A stretch of 46,972 nucleotides of DNA from Actinomadura sp. KC216 (GCF_004348535.1 NZ_SMJX01000024.1:1-46972); one strand, 5' to 3'. Positions 27,845-36,934 are shown, counted from the first letter of the stretch. Notes: generated from the sequence alone by a model not told the origin. Numbers and translations: made by a program.

Positions 27845-27871
27845 TTTTAGACATGTGAATGAGGAGTGCAT

Positions 27872-29374
27872 ATGGTTGTGACGATGCCGCCCCGGCACCG
27901 CCTGATGGTGTTCGGCGGGCTGATGCTCGCCGGTCTCATGTCCTCGCTGGACGCGACGGTCCTCGGCACCGCGCTGCCCGCGATCGTCGGAGACCTCGGC
28001 GGGCTCGGCCGGATGGCCTGGGTGTCGACCGCGTACGTGCTGGCCGCCGGCGTCACCGTGCCGCTGTCGGGACGGCTCGGCGACCTGTTCGGGCGCCGCC
28101 CCGTCCTGCTGGCTGGCCTGGTGGGGTTCCTGGCCGGGTCGGCGGCGTGCGGGGCGGCGCCGTCCATGGACTGGCTGATCGCGTTCCGCGCGGTGCAGGG
28201 CGCCGCCGGGGGCTGCCTGATGAGCTCGATGTTCGCGCTGACCGGCGACCTGTTCGAGCCGAGGGAGCGCGCGAAGTACCAGGGGTACTCGGCGCTGATC
28301 TTCGCGGTGTCGAGCATCGCCGGGCCGCTGACCGGCGGGTTCCTCACCGACCACGCGTCCTGGCGGTGGGTGTTCTACGTCAACCTGCCGCTCGGCCTCG
28401 CCGCCATCGCCACGACCGTGCTGTTCCTGCGGCTGCCGAAGCCCGAGGGCAGGCCGCGGGTGGACTACGCGGGCATCGTCCTGCTCGGGGCGGCGGTCAC
28501 CTGCTTCACGCTGTTCACCAGCTGGGCCGGGACGCGGTACGCGTGGGACGCGCCGGTCGTCCTCGCGCTGGCGGCGGGCTCGGCGGCGCTGTTCGCCCTG
28601 TGGCTCCTCGCCGAGCGGACGGCCGCCGAACCGGTGATCCCGCCGCGCCTGTTCCGCGACCGGTCGTTCGCGGTGGCCTGCGCCGTCGCGGCCGTGGGCG
28701 GCGCGACCGGGTTCGGGCTCGCGATCTACCTGCCGATGTTCTTCCAGGTCGTCTGGGGAGCGGGGGCGACGGAGTCCGGGCTGCTGCTGTTGCCGATGAT
28801 GATCGGCCTGCTGGCCGCGTCCATGGGCGCCGGACGGTACATCGCCCGGACCGGCCGCTACCACCGGCTGCCCGCCGCGAGCATGGCGCTCAGCGCGCTC
28901 GGCGTCGCGCTGCCGGCGACCATGGACACCGGCACCGGCCTGCTCACCGCCTGCGGCTTCATGGCGATCCTCGGGTTCGGGGCGGGGCTGTCGCAGCAGG
29001 TCGTCGTGCTCATCGCGCAGAACGCCGCGCCGCGCCGCGATCTCGGCGCGGCGAGCTCCGGGGTCTTCGCGACGAGGATGCTCGGCACCGCGGCCGGGAC
29101 GGCGGTGTTCGGCGCGATCGTGTCGTCCCGGTTCGCCGAGGAGATCGGGCGCCGGGTCCCGGATGGGAGCGTCCCCGCGTTCCGCGACGCCGTCCGTCCC
29201 GAGGTCCTGGACACGCTGCCCGGGCCGGTGCGGGACGGCGTCGCCGAGGCGTTCGCCGCCGCCTTCTCCGACCTGTTCCTGGCCGGGCTGCCCCTCCTCG
29301 CGGTGGGGCTCGCCGCGGCGCTGCTGCTGCCGGACGTCCTGCTCGCGCCGCGCGGCGCGGGACCCGAGGACTAG
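27872..29374 (+). CDS. MFS drug-efflux transporter, DHA2 (14-helix) type
   Basis: 500 residues, mostly hydrophobic, about 14 transmembrane helices. Helix 1 holds LDATVLGTALPAI (the DHA2 motif). GRLGDLFGRRPVLLAG is motif A near 65-80, and SSIAGPLTGGFLTDHASWRWVFYVNLP near 150-176 is motif C with the usual WRW-FxNxP ending. It should expel cationic or lipophilic drugs in exchange for protons. ATG 27872 has GAGGAG 5 bases upstream; GTG 27866 overlaps that site. Controlled by the divergent MarR gene. The 3' end overlaps the response-regulator gene by 4 bp. Confidence 0.92.
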   Translation: MVVTMPPRHRLMVFGGLMLAGLMSSLDATVLGTALPAIVGDLGGLGRMAWVSTAYVLAAGVTVPLSGRLGDLFGRRPVLLAGLVGFLAGSAACGAAPSMDWLIAFRAVQGAAGGCLMSSMFALTGDLFEPRERAKYQGYSALIFAVSSIAGPLTGGFLTDHASWRWVFYVNLPLGLAAIATTVLFLRLPKPEGRPRVDYAGIVLLGAAVTCFTLFTSWAGTRYAWDAPVVLALAAGSAALFALWLLAERTAAEPVIPPRLFRDRSFAVACAVAAVGGATGFGLAIYLPMFFQVVWGAGATESGLLLLPMMIGLLAASMGAGRYIARTGRYHRLPAASMALSALGVALPATMDTGTGLLTACGFMAILGFGAGLSQQVVVLIAQNAAPRRDLGAASSGVFATRMLGTAAGTAVFGAIVSSRFAEEIGRRVPDGSVPAFRDAVRPEVLDTLPGPVRDGVAEAFAAAFSDLFLAGLPLLAVGLAAALLLPDVLLAPRGAGPED

Positions 29375-30036
29375 TCGTCGAGGTCGGCGTCGTGGACGAG
29401 CAGCGCGATCTGCACCCGGTTGTTCAGCTCCAGCTTCGTCAGCAGCCGCGACACGTACGCCTTCACGGTCGCGACGCTGAGCGACAGCTCCGCGCCGATC
29501 TCGCTGTTGGTCCGGCCCCGCCCGACGAGGGCGGCGACGGCCCGCTCGCCGTCGCTCAGCCGCTCCAGCAGCTCCCGGGCGCGGGCCTGGCGCGGGTCGG
29601 CGCCGGAGCCCGCGACATAGGACATCATCTTGCGCAGCACGCCCGGCGACATCATCGGCTCGCCCGCCGCGACCTGCCGGATCGCCCGGACGATCTCCGG
29701 CGGCGGGGTGTGCTTCAGCAGGAACCCGCTCGCGCCCGCCCGCATCGCCCGCATGATGTGGTCGTCGGTGTCGAACGTCGTCAGGATGATGATCTCCGGC
29801 GGGTCGCGGCGGGCGCGCAGCAGCTCGGTCGCGGCGAGGCCGTCCAGCCGGGGCATCCGGATGTCCATCAGGACGACGTCGGGCCGGTGCTGGTTGACGG
29901 CGGCGACCACCTCGGCGCCGTCGGCGACGTCCCCCACCACGTCCAGCCCGGCGTCGTTGGACAGCATCATCGACAGGCCGGCCCGGACGAGCGCGTCGTC
30001 GTCCACGATCAGGACGCGGATGGGAGGGGAGTCCAT
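29371..30036 (-). CDS. NarL/LuxR-family response regulator
   Basis: 221 residues. The receiver domain has the acidic pocket VLIVDDD near 8-14, the phospho-acceptor Asp in VVLMDIRMPRLDG near 56, Thr in ILTTFDTDD and Lys in GFLLKHTPP. The C-terminal LuxR helix-turn-helix is LSDGERAVAALVGRGRTNSEIGAELSLSVATVKAYVSRLLTKLELNNRVQIALL near 156-210. The partner is the histidine kinase at 30533-31693; a flavin-binding gene lies between the two. ATG start. Confidence 0.93.
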   Translation of the reverse strand: MDSPPIRVLIVDDDALVRAGLSMMLSNDAGLDVVGDVADGAEVVAAVNQHRPDVVLMDIRMPRLDGLAATELLRARRDPPEIIILTTFDTDDHIMRAMRAGASGFLLKHTPPPEIVRAIRQVAAGEPMMSPGVLRKMMSYVAGSGADPRQARARELLERLSDGERAVAALVGRGRTNSEIGAELSLSVATVKAYVSRLLTKLELNNRVQIALLVHDADLDD

Positions 30037-30065
30037 CCCGCCACCCTATGGCCCCCGGCGCCTCA

Positions 30066-30494
30066 TCAGGGCCGGTGCACGCGCCGTCCGCTGAGCTCCC
30101 GCGCCGGCAGCCGGAACCACGCGTCGCGCTCCCCGCCGGGCCACGGCTCGACGAGCGCGGCCCGCTCGACCTCCTCGTCCGACAGGGGGTGCGCGCCGCC
30201 GCGCAGCAGCACGCTCCACCCCTCGCGGTTCGCCTCGTCGAACCGGTCGACCTCGAACGCCGCCCGGACCTCCCCGCCGGGCACGGCCGTCAGCAGGCTC
30301 CGGTTCAGGCGCCCCCCGGCGGACGTGCGGAAGATCACCGCGTCGCCGTCCATGGTGTAGTTCACGGGGACGACCGTGGGCCCCTCGCCGTCGTCGAACG
30401 CGACGCGGCCGACCGAGCCTCCGGCGATGAGCCGCAGGCACTCGGCGCGGTCGAGTTCTTCGAGAACGGGCCGGTCAGAGGAGTTCGCTGCCAT
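30066..30494 (-). CDS. Pyridoxamine 5'-phosphate oxidase-family (flavin-binding) protein
   Basis: 142 residues of the split-barrel FMN-binding fold. It has ECLRLIAGGSVGRVAFDDGEGPTVVPVNYTMDGDAVIFRTSAGGRL near 18-62, VRAAFEVDRFDEANREGWSVLLRGGAHPL near 77-105, and a WFRLPARELSGRRV end. Proteins of this shape bind FMN, F420 or heme and may act as reductases or sensors. ATG 30494 has GGGAAGG 8 bases upstream. It lies between the two genes of a two-component system in the same orientation (38 bases from the kinase, 29 from the regulator), so it is probably part of that operon. Confidence 0.85.
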   Translation of the reverse strand: MAANSSDRPVLEELDRAECLRLIAGGSVGRVAFDDGEGPTVVPVNYTMDGDAVIFRTSAGGRLNRSLLTAVPGGEVRAAFEVDRFDEANREGWSVLLRGGAHPLSDEEVERAALVEPWPGGERDAWFRLPARELSGRRVHRP

Positions 30495-30532
30495 GACCGT
30501 GACCTTCCCAGCCCGGGCCGTGGCATTCGGAT

Positions 30533-31693
30533 CTAGAGCGGGAGGCGGGCGTGGAGCCGGAACCGGCCGTCGCCGGTGCGGCCGTGCTCCAGGGTGCCGC
30601 CGAGCAGCGCCACCCGCTCGGCGAGGCCGACGAGCCCCGCGCCCGCGCCCGGCATGGCGAGCCCGGGCGGCCCGGGCGGAGCGGGCGGGACGGTGTTGAC
30701 GACCTCGATGTCCAGGTCGGCCCCGGCGTCGAGGGTGACGCGGACGGCGGCGCCCGGCGCGTGCTTGCGGGCGTTCGTCAGCCCCTCCTGGACGATCCGG
30801 TACGCGTGCCGCCCCACGCGCGACGGGACGCGCCCGGGGTCGGGGACGTTGTCCTCCAGCGTGACCCGCCCTCCGGCCCGCTGCGACTCCTGGACGAGCC
30901 CGGACACGTCCGCGAGCGTCGGCTGCGGCCGTTCCGGTTCGGCGCCGGGCGTGTCGCGCCGCAGCACGCCGATGACCTCGCGCAGGTCCTCCATCGCCTC
31001 GTAGGCGCTCTGCCGGATGATCCCGGCCGCCTCGCGCTGCTCGGCGGGCGTGTCGGGGCGGAACTCCAGCGCCCCCGCGTGCACGGCCAGCAGCGAGATC
31101 CGGTGCGCGAGCACGTCGTGCATCTCGCGCGCGATCCGCTCGCGCTCCAGCAGCCGCGCCTCCTCGACCCGCAGCCGCTGCTCCTCCTCCAGGGAGCGGG
31201 CCCGCTCGTGCAGCGACTCGATCAGCTGCCGGCGCGACCGGACGAGCATCCCGGCGGCGGCCAGCACCGCGTAGCCGAACACGAACACCAGAGACGCCTC
31301 CCAGCGCTCCCGCTGGCTCGACATCGACTCCGTCAACTGGAACAGGCCCATGACGATCGCCGAGTTCAGGGCGGTGAGCGCCACGGCGGGCAGCCAGCGG
31401 CGGTGCACGGCGACGCTGAACAGGCTCATCGCCGTGGCGCCCCACGAGACGGAGTTGGTGATCTCGTAGAACGTCAGGAACAGCGAGACCCAGACCGGCC
31501 ACCGGCGCCGGAACAGCACCAGCACCAGGATGCCGGCGCCGCCGAGCACGGCCTCCCGCACGTCGTGGATCCAGCCGGGCGGCGCCGGGTAGTCCTCCCG
31601 GGAGCCCGCCAGCACCAGCAGCCCGATCATCAGGGCGGCCGCCGCGACGGCGACGTCCCGGCTCCACTCGCGCGCGGACCTGCGGAGAATCAC
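30533..31693 (-). CDS. Sensor histidine kinase (HisKA_3 type)
   Basis: 386 residues. Four or five transmembrane helices occupy the first 150 residues with only short loops, so it probably senses the membrane itself. A coiled-coil linker follows (RRQLIESLHERARSLEEEQRLRVEEARLLERERIAREMHD). The phospho-acceptor His is in REMHDVLAHRISLL near 194, and the HATPase part has GLTNARKHAPGAAVRV near 285-300 and GAGLVGLAERVALLGGTL near 345. It is the partner of the NarL-type regulator. GTG start. Confidence 0.92.
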   Translation of the reverse strand: MILRRSAREWSRDVAVAAAALMIGLLVLAGSREDYPAPPGWIHDVREAVLGGAGILVLVLFRRRWPVWVSLFLTFYEITNSVSWGATAMSLFSVAVHRRWLPAVALTALNSAIVMGLFQLTESMSSQRERWEASLVFVFGYAVLAAAGMLVRSRRQLIESLHERARSLEEEQRLRVEEARLLERERIAREMHDVLAHRISLLAVHAGALEFRPDTPAEQREAAGIIRQSAYEAMEDLREVIGVLRRDTPGAEPERPQPTLADVSGLVQESQRAGGRVTLEDNVPDPGRVPSRVGRHAYRIVQEGLTNARKHAPGAAVRVTLDAGADLDIEVVNTVPPAPPGPPGLAMPGAGAGLVGLAERVALLGGTLEHGRTGDGRFRLHARLPL

Positions 31694-31809
31694 GCCACCA
31701 CGCTAGCCGCCGGCGGGCGGCGCGGCAGTGGCCGCAGGTCGCCGCCCCCATCGACTTTGGTATCGGGGCGGGAGGGCCAGGCCGTCGCCCTCCTGCGGAC
31801 GGCCTGACC

Positions 31810-32142
31810 TCAGCCGGTTTTGGCGACGGTGAGGAGGACGGCGGCGTCCTCCAGGGCCTCCAGGCTGTGCCGCGCGTCCGGGACGATGAGCAGGTCGCCG
31901 GAGATCCCGTCCCAGAAGTGCTCGCCGCTCGCCATCCGCACCCGGCCGTGCAGGACCATGACCGTCGCCTCGCCCGGGTTCTCGTGCTCCGCCAGCACCG
32001 TGCCCGCCGTCAGCGCGATCAGCGTCTGCCGCAGGACGTGCTCGTGCCCGCCGTAGACGGTCGCGGCGCTGCGTCCGGTGGAGCCGTCCGCGGCGCGCTT
32101 CAAGTGGTCCCGTACCTGTGCGTCCAGCGAGAGCTTCTGCAT
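31810..32142 (-). CDS. Small cupin-domain protein
   Basis: 110 residues with the cupin barrel pattern. LTAGTVLAEHENPGEATVMVLHGRVRM near 45-70 holds the H-x5-E type metal motif, and LLIVPDARHSLEALEDAAVLLTVA gives the second His. Such proteins bind a metal and a small ligand or act as signal-dependent isomerases. ATG 32142 gives the usual length; GTG 32160 would add six residues; neither has a strong ribosome binding site. It stands alone between the kinase and the transpeptidase genes. Confidence 0.78.
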   Translation of the reverse strand: MQKLSLDAQVRDHLKRAADGSTGRSAATVYGGHEHVLRQTLIALTAGTVLAEHENPGEATVMVLHGRVRMASGEHFWDGISGDLLIVPDARHSLEALEDAAVLLTVAKTG

Positions 32143-32185
32143 GGCACCCAGTGTGCCCACACGTCCGGAAAGGACGCGCCTCGGG

Positions 32186-33385
32186 TCACCCCAGCGGCGC
32201 GGACCTGACGGGCTCGCCCGTCGCGGAACCCGCCAGCCAGTCCTGCCAGGACTTCGCCCACGGCGTCGGGCCGTTGCCGAACCGCAACTGCCGCGACGTG
32301 CCGGTCACCTTCACGATGTCGCCGCGCTGGGAGAAGTCGTAGAAGAACTTGGCGTCCGAGGGGGAGGCGTTCACGCAGCCGTGGCTGACGTTGTCGTTGC
32401 CCTGGGAGTCGGTCGACCACGGCGCCGAGTGCACGAACGTCCCGCTGTAGGTCAGCCGGACGTTCCAGTTCGTCTTGATCCGGTACTCGCCGGGGTTGCC
32501 GGTGGTCGCCGAGTCCATGACGATCCGGCCCGCCTTCTCCTGGACGATCATCGTGCCGCTGTAGCTCTCGTGGCCCGGCTTGCCGAGGCTGACCTTCATC
32601 GACCGGACCGTCCGGCCGCCGTCGGTGACCGTCGCGCGGTGCTTCTTCGCGTCGATGGTGGTGATGTGCTTCGGCCCGACGGTGAAGGACACGCTGCGGT
32701 CCTTCATGCCGTACATGCCCTCGCCGGCCTTCAGCCCCGCCAGGTGCGCGATGACCTTCACCTTCTGCCCGGGCGCCCAGTACTCGCGGGGCCGGAAGTC
32801 GACCTCCTTGTCGCTGACCCAGTGCCAGGCGCCCTCCACCGGCTCGGACGCCCTGACCTCAAGGGCCTTCTCCACGGCGATCTTCCCGGCCTTCGTGCTC
32901 ACCGGCCTGGACAGCAGCAGCTGCACCGGCATTCCGACGCCGACCGTCTCGCCGTCGAGGGGCGACATGCCGCTCTCCAGCTTCTTCTGCGGCGTCAGCG
33001 TCGTGAACGTGGACGTCGCCGTCGCCTCCTTGCCGCCCTCGCCGGTGCCCTTCGCGGTCACCGTGTACGTCGTGGACGGGCGCAGCGTCCACGACGACTT
33101 CCACGACGAGCCGTCGGCGGCGAGCTTCCCCTCGGCCTTGGCGTTCTTCTTGCCGTAGGTGAGGGTGATGTTCGTCAGCCTGCCGTTGTCGGCGGTGACG
33201 GTGACGGGCTTGTCGGGTTCGACCTGCTGGGTGCCGGTCGCGGGCGTGATGGCGAGCTTCACGGCGTCCTCGGCCGCCTTGCCGCCGCCGTCGCCGCCGT
33301 CACCTCCGGACGAGCAGCCGGCCACGGCGATGGCCGCCGCCCCCGCGATCGCCGCGATCGCCGTTCCGGTCCGGCCCTTCAGCAC
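32186..33385 (-). CDS. Lipoprotein L,D-transpeptidase with Ig-like domains
   Basis: 399 residues. The signal peptide ends in the lipobox AVAGC (Cys about 24), followed by a Gly/Asp-rich spacer. Two immunoglobulin-like domains cover about 40-230. The YkuD catalytic domain lies near 235-370, with the active-site motif HSAPWSTDSQGNDNVSHGCVNAS (nucleophile Cys in SHGCVN). A C-terminal WAKSWQDW region caps the fold, as in mycobacterial LdtMt2. It forms 3-3 cross-links in peptidoglycan. The GTG start has GAGGAGGG 6 bases upstream. Confidence 0.94.
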   Translation of the reverse strand: MLKGRTGTAIAAIAGAAAIAVAGCSSGGDGGDGGGKAAEDAVKLAITPATGTQQVEPDKPVTVTADNGRLTNITLTYGKKNAKAEGKLAADGSSWKSSWTLRPSTTYTVTAKGTGEGGKEATATSTFTTLTPQKKLESGMSPLDGETVGVGMPVQLLLSRPVSTKAGKIAVEKALEVRASEPVEGAWHWVSDKEVDFRPREYWAPGQKVKVIAHLAGLKAGEGMYGMKDRSVSFTVGPKHITTIDAKKHRATVTDGGRTVRSMKVSLGKPGHESYSGTMIVQEKAGRIVMDSATTGNPGEYRIKTNWNVRLTYSGTFVHSAPWSTDSQGNDNVSHGCVNASPSDAKFFYDFSQRGDIVKVTGTSRQLRFGNGPTPWAKSWQDWLAGSATGEPVRSAPLG

Positions 33386-33505
33386 AGAGCCCTCCTCGCG
33401 CTCGACTGCGTCCCTTTGTCAGGGTATGCACGGTTTTACGCGAGCCATGCGAAAGCTAGGAGAATGGTCCGGTTTCGCCTGGTCGCGGTCAAGGCCCGGC
33501 AAGGG

Positions 33506-34279
33506 TCACGGGGACGCCAGTCCCTCCGCGCCGTGCGGGAGGCGGGCGGCGGCGGCCCTGTCCAGGAAGAACAGCGTGCCCTGCCGGCCCCGCGCCCCGG
33601 CGACCGGCGCCCGGACGGGCGATGGCTCCGTCAGCCCGAGCCGGACGGCCTCGGCCTTCGACCCGCCCGCCGCCAGCAGCCACACCTCCTCCGCCGCCTG
33701 CAGCGACGGGAGCGTCAGCGAGATCCGGATCGGCGGCGGCTTCGGCGCGTCCCGCACCGCCACCACCGGACGCCCGTCGCGCAGCGCGGGCATCTCCGGG
33801 AACAGCGACGCGACGTGCGCATCCGGGCCGACGCCGAGCATCAGCACGTCGAACGGCGGCACGGCCTCCCCGGGACGGGCGGCGGCGCGCAGCTCGGCGG
33901 CGTAGCGCTCGGCGGCGACCTCGGGGTCGTCGCCGTCAGGGCCGTCCGCCGCGGGCATCGGGTGCACCCGCGCCGGATCGACCGGGACGTGGTCGAGCAG
34001 CGCCGCGCGGGCGCCGGTCTCGTTGCGCTCCGGGTCACCGGCGGGCCGGAACCGCTCGTCGCCCCACCACACGTCCACGCGGCCCCAGTCGACCGCGTCG
34101 CGGGCGCCGGACGCGGCCAGCGCGGCGAGCACCGCCGTGCCGACGCCGCCGCCGGTCAGCACGACCGACGCCGTGCCGCGCGCCGCCTGCGCGTCGACGA
34201 GCCGCGTCACCAGCCTGGCCGCCACCGCCTCGGCGAGCACGTCCTGGTCGCGGTGCAGCAGGACCGACAGGGGGATCAC
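33506..34279 (-). CDS. pgl: 6-Phosphogluconolactonase
   Basis: 257 residues, normal for the DevB/Pgl family. TASVVLTGGGVGTAVLAAL near 38-56 and VDWGRVDVWWGDERFRPAGDPERNETGARAALLDHVPV near 66-104 are the substrate-binding elements. FDVLMLGVGPDAHVASLFPE near 152-171 supplies the catalytic His/Asp region. It hydrolyses 6-phosphogluconolactone after Zwf. The GTG start overlaps the opcA stop (GTGA). It is the last gene of the operon; the 120 bases before the transpeptidase gene hold no clear terminator. Confidence 0.94.
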   Translation of the reverse strand: MIPLSVLLHRDQDVLAEAVAARLVTRLVDAQAARGTASVVLTGGGVGTAVLAALAASGARDAVDWGRVDVWWGDERFRPAGDPERNETGARAALLDHVPVDPARVHPMPAADGPDGDDPEVAAERYAAELRAAARPGEAVPPFDVLMLGVGPDAHVASLFPEMPALRDGRPVVAVRDAPKPPPIRISLTLPSLQAAEEVWLLAAGGSKAEAVRLGLTEPSPVRAPVAGARGRQGTLFFLDRAAAARLPHGAEGLASP

Positions 34280-35307
34280 GAGCCCTCCGCGTGGTCGCGG
34301 CCCTGCTCCTCGGCCTCCTCCTTGGCGGGCCCGGTCCGCGCCGCGTCCGCCGTCGCCGACAGCGGGTCGCTCGCGGTGCCCTCCTCCGTCGTCCCGCCCG
34401 CGAGGTCCTTGGCGAACCGGGCCGCCGCCTCGCGGTACACCTCGTCGGGGTCGAGCCGCCGCAGCTCCTCGGCCAGCAGGTCCGACATCGGGCGGCGCAT
34501 CAGCGCCACCTGCCGGTCGGGCTGGCCGGGACGGCACAGCGTCGCGACCCGCCCGTCCGGGCGGTGGATCATGATGTCGCCGCCGGTCGTCACCAGCCGG
34601 ACGCCGGTGATGCCCGGGCCCTCCGACACCGCCCGGTCCATCGGGACGCCGAGCCGGATCGACAGCCACGCCGCCAGCAGCTCCGCGCTCGGGCTGTCCG
34701 GCTCCGCCGACACCTCGCCGGACACGATCTCGTCGTGGTCCTGGTCGAGCGCGGCGGCCAGCAGCGACCGCCAGTTCGTCAGCCGCGTCCAGGTGAAGTC
34801 GGTGTCGCCCGGCCGGTACCCGCCCGCGAGCTGCGCGAGGGTGCCGAGCCGGTCGCGGGCCGCGTAGGAGTCGGTCACCCGCCGCTGCGCCAGCCGGCCC
34901 AGCGGGTCCTTCGCCGGGACCTTCGGCACCTTCCCGCCCGGCCACCACGTCACCACCGGGGTGTCGGGCATCAGCAGCGGCACCACCACCGAGTCGGCGT
35001 GCTCGGCCAGCGGCCCGTACATGCGCAGCAGGACCGTCTCGCCGGGCCCGGTCTCGCCCATGCGGATCTCGGCGTCGAGGCGGGACGAGCCGCCGCGCGG
35101 ATCGCGGGAGATCACCGTCAGCACCCGGCACGGATGCTCGCGCGCCGCCTCCGTCGCCGCGCGCACCGCGTCGTACTGCGCGGACTCGTCGGTCACGATG
35201 ATCAGCGTGAGGACCATGCCGACGGCGGGCCCGCCCATCAGGTGCCGGCTCTGCGTCAGCGCGTCCTGGATCTGCCGGGTCGTGGTCCCCGTGAGGTCGA
35301 TGTTCAT
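34276..35307 (-). CDS. opcA: Glucose-6-phosphate dehydrogenase assembly protein OpcA
   Basis: 343 residues beginning MNIDLTGTTTRQIQDALTQSRHLMGGPAVGMVLTLIIVTDE, the typical OpcA opening. The middle has LPLLMPDTPVVTWWPG-like residues (VVPLLMPDTPVVTWWPGG) near 105-122 and TDFTWTRLTNWRSLLAAALDQ near 165-185. OpcA binds Zwf and is needed for full activity and redox control in actinobacteria and cyanobacteria. It lies between zwf (55 bases upstream) and pgl (overlapping). The C-terminal 35 residues are an acidic and Ala-rich tail. Confidence 0.95.
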   Translation of the reverse strand: MNIDLTGTTTRQIQDALTQSRHLMGGPAVGMVLTLIIVTDESAQYDAVRAATEAAREHPCRVLTVISRDPRGGSSRLDAEIRMGETGPGETVLLRMYGPLAEHADSVVVPLLMPDTPVVTWWPGGKVPKVPAKDPLGRLAQRRVTDSYAARDRLGTLAQLAGGYRPGDTDFTWTRLTNWRSLLAAALDQDHDEIVSGEVSAEPDSPSAELLAAWLSIRLGVPMDRAVSEGPGITGVRLVTTGGDIMIHRPDGRVATLCRPGQPDRQVALMRRPMSDLLAEELRRLDPDEVYREAAARFAKDLAGGTTEEGTASDPLSATADAARTGPAKEEAEEQGRDHAEGS

Positions 35308-35362
35308 CTAACGCCCCGTTCGTTCGTCTAAGGCCGTTCGCGTCTGTGGAGCGGTCCCGGCT

Positions 35363-36901
35363 CTAGAGCCGCCGCCACGTGCGGCCGTCGCGCGCCATCA
35401 GCTCGTCGGCGCTGTCGGGCCCGTAGCCGCCGGACTTGTACTGGTCGAGGCCGCCCCGGCCGGCCCAGAACTCCTCGATCGGGTCGAGGATCCGCCAGGA
35501 CAGCTCGACCTCCTCCTGGCGCGGGAACAGCGGCGGGTCGCCGATCAGGACGTCCAGCAGCAGCCGCTCGTACGCCTCCGGCGAGGTCTCGGTGAACGAC
35601 TCCCCGTACGCGAAGTCCATGTTGACGTCGCGGATCTCCATCGAGGTGCCGGGCACCTTCGACCCGAACCTGACCGTGATGCCCTCGTCCGGCTGCACCC
35701 GCATGACCAGGGCGTTCTGGCCGAGCTCCTCGGTGTCGGTCTCCGAGAACGGCAGGTGCGGCGCCTGCTGGAACACCATCGCCACCTCCGTCACCCGGCG
35801 GCTGAGCCGCTTGCCGGTGCGCAGGTAGAACGGGACGCCCGCCCAGCGCCGGTTGTCGATCTCCAGCTTGACCGCGGCGTAGGTCTCGGTGCGGGAGTCG
35901 GCGGGGATGCCCTCCTCCTCCAGGTAGCCGCGGACGTTCACGCCGCCCTGCCAGCCCGCCGCGTACTGCCCGCGCGCCGTGGACGCCTCCAGGTCGCCCG
36001 GCACCCGCACCGACGACAGGATCTTCGCCTTCTCCGCCCGGACGGCCTCCGCGCTGAACGACGTCGGCTCCTCCATCGCCGTCAGCGCCAGCAGCTGCAG
36101 CAGGTGGTTCTGGATGACGTCGCGGGCCGCGCCGATCCCGTCGTAGTACCCGGCCCGGCCGCCGATGCCGATGTCCTCGGCCATCGTGATCTGCACGTGG
36201 TCGACGAACGAGCGGTTCCAGATCGGCTCGAACATCGAGTTGGCGAACCGCAGCGCCAGGATGTTCTGCACGGTCTCCTTGCCGAGGTAGTGGTCGATCC
36301 GGAAGATCGACTCCTCGGGGAAGACGCGGTGCACGGTGTCGTTCAGCTCGACGGCCGTCTTCAGGTCGCGGCCGAACGGCTTCTCGATGACGACCCGCCG
36401 CCATGACCCGTCCCGGCGCTCGGCGAGGCCGCTGCGCCGCAGCTGCTCGACGACCACAGGGAAGAACTTCGGCGGGATCGACAGGTAGAACGCGTAGTTG
36501 CCGCCCGTGCCGCGGCTCTCGTCCAGCTCCTTGACGGCCATCGACAGCGCGTCGAACGCGCCCGGGTCGTCGAACGTGCCGGGGACGAAGTGCATGCCCT
36601 CCGACAGGTGCGTCCAGACGTCCTCGCGGAACGGGGTGCGGGCGTGGGCCTTGATGGAGTCGTGCGCGATCTGGCGGAAGTCCTCGTGCTCCCAGTCGCG
36701 GCGGGCGAAGCCGACGAGGGAGAAGCCCGGCGGCAGCAGCCCGCGGTTCGCCAGGTCGTAGATCGCCGGGAGCAGCTTCTTGCGCGACAGGTCGCCGGTG
36801 ACGCCGAACAGCACGAGCACGCACGGTCCGGCCACGCGCGGGAGGCGCTTGTCCCGGGGGTCGCGGAGCGGGTTGGCCGGGCTGATCAGTGGGTCGGTCA
36901 C
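35363..36901 (-). CDS. zwf: Glucose-6-phosphate 1-dehydrogenase
   Basis: 512 residues. It has the NADP loop LFGVTGDLSRKKLLPAIYDLA near 31-51, the catalytic motif RIDHYLGKETVQN near 196-208, and the substrate stretch VIEKPFGRDL near 165. It oxidises glucose-6-phosphate to 6-phosphogluconolactone, making NADPH. The GTG start has AAGGGGA about 7 bases upstream and lies 33 bases after the third Pgi-like gene. The following opcA and pgl genes complete the oxidative branch. Confidence 0.97.
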   Translation of the reverse strand: MTDPLISPANPLRDPRDKRLPRVAGPCVLVLFGVTGDLSRKKLLPAIYDLANRGLLPPGFSLVGFARRDWEHEDFRQIAHDSIKAHARTPFREDVWTHLSEGMHFVPGTFDDPGAFDALSMAVKELDESRGTGGNYAFYLSIPPKFFPVVVEQLRRSGLAERRDGSWRRVVIEKPFGRDLKTAVELNDTVHRVFPEESIFRIDHYLGKETVQNILALRFANSMFEPIWNRSFVDHVQITMAEDIGIGGRAGYYDGIGAARDVIQNHLLQLLALTAMEEPTSFSAEAVRAEKAKILSSVRVPGDLEASTARGQYAAGWQGGVNVRGYLEEEGIPADSRTETYAAVKLEIDNRRWAGVPFYLRTGKRLSRRVTEVAMVFQQAPHLPFSETDTEELGQNALVMRVQPDEGITVRFGSKVPGTSMEIRDVNMDFAYGESFTETSPEAYERLLLDVLIGDPPLFPRQEEVELSWRILDPIEEFWAGRGGLDQYKSGGYGPDSADELMARDGRTWRRL

Positions 36902-36934
36902 GTGGTCCCCTTCGTCGGTGCTCGCACTGCGCGC

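Noticed and set aside
18833..33385. A mobile element or prophage in the accessory stretch
   Set aside because: No transposase, integrase, terminal repeats, attachment site or tRNA border is visible, and base composition is uniform apart from one promoter region.
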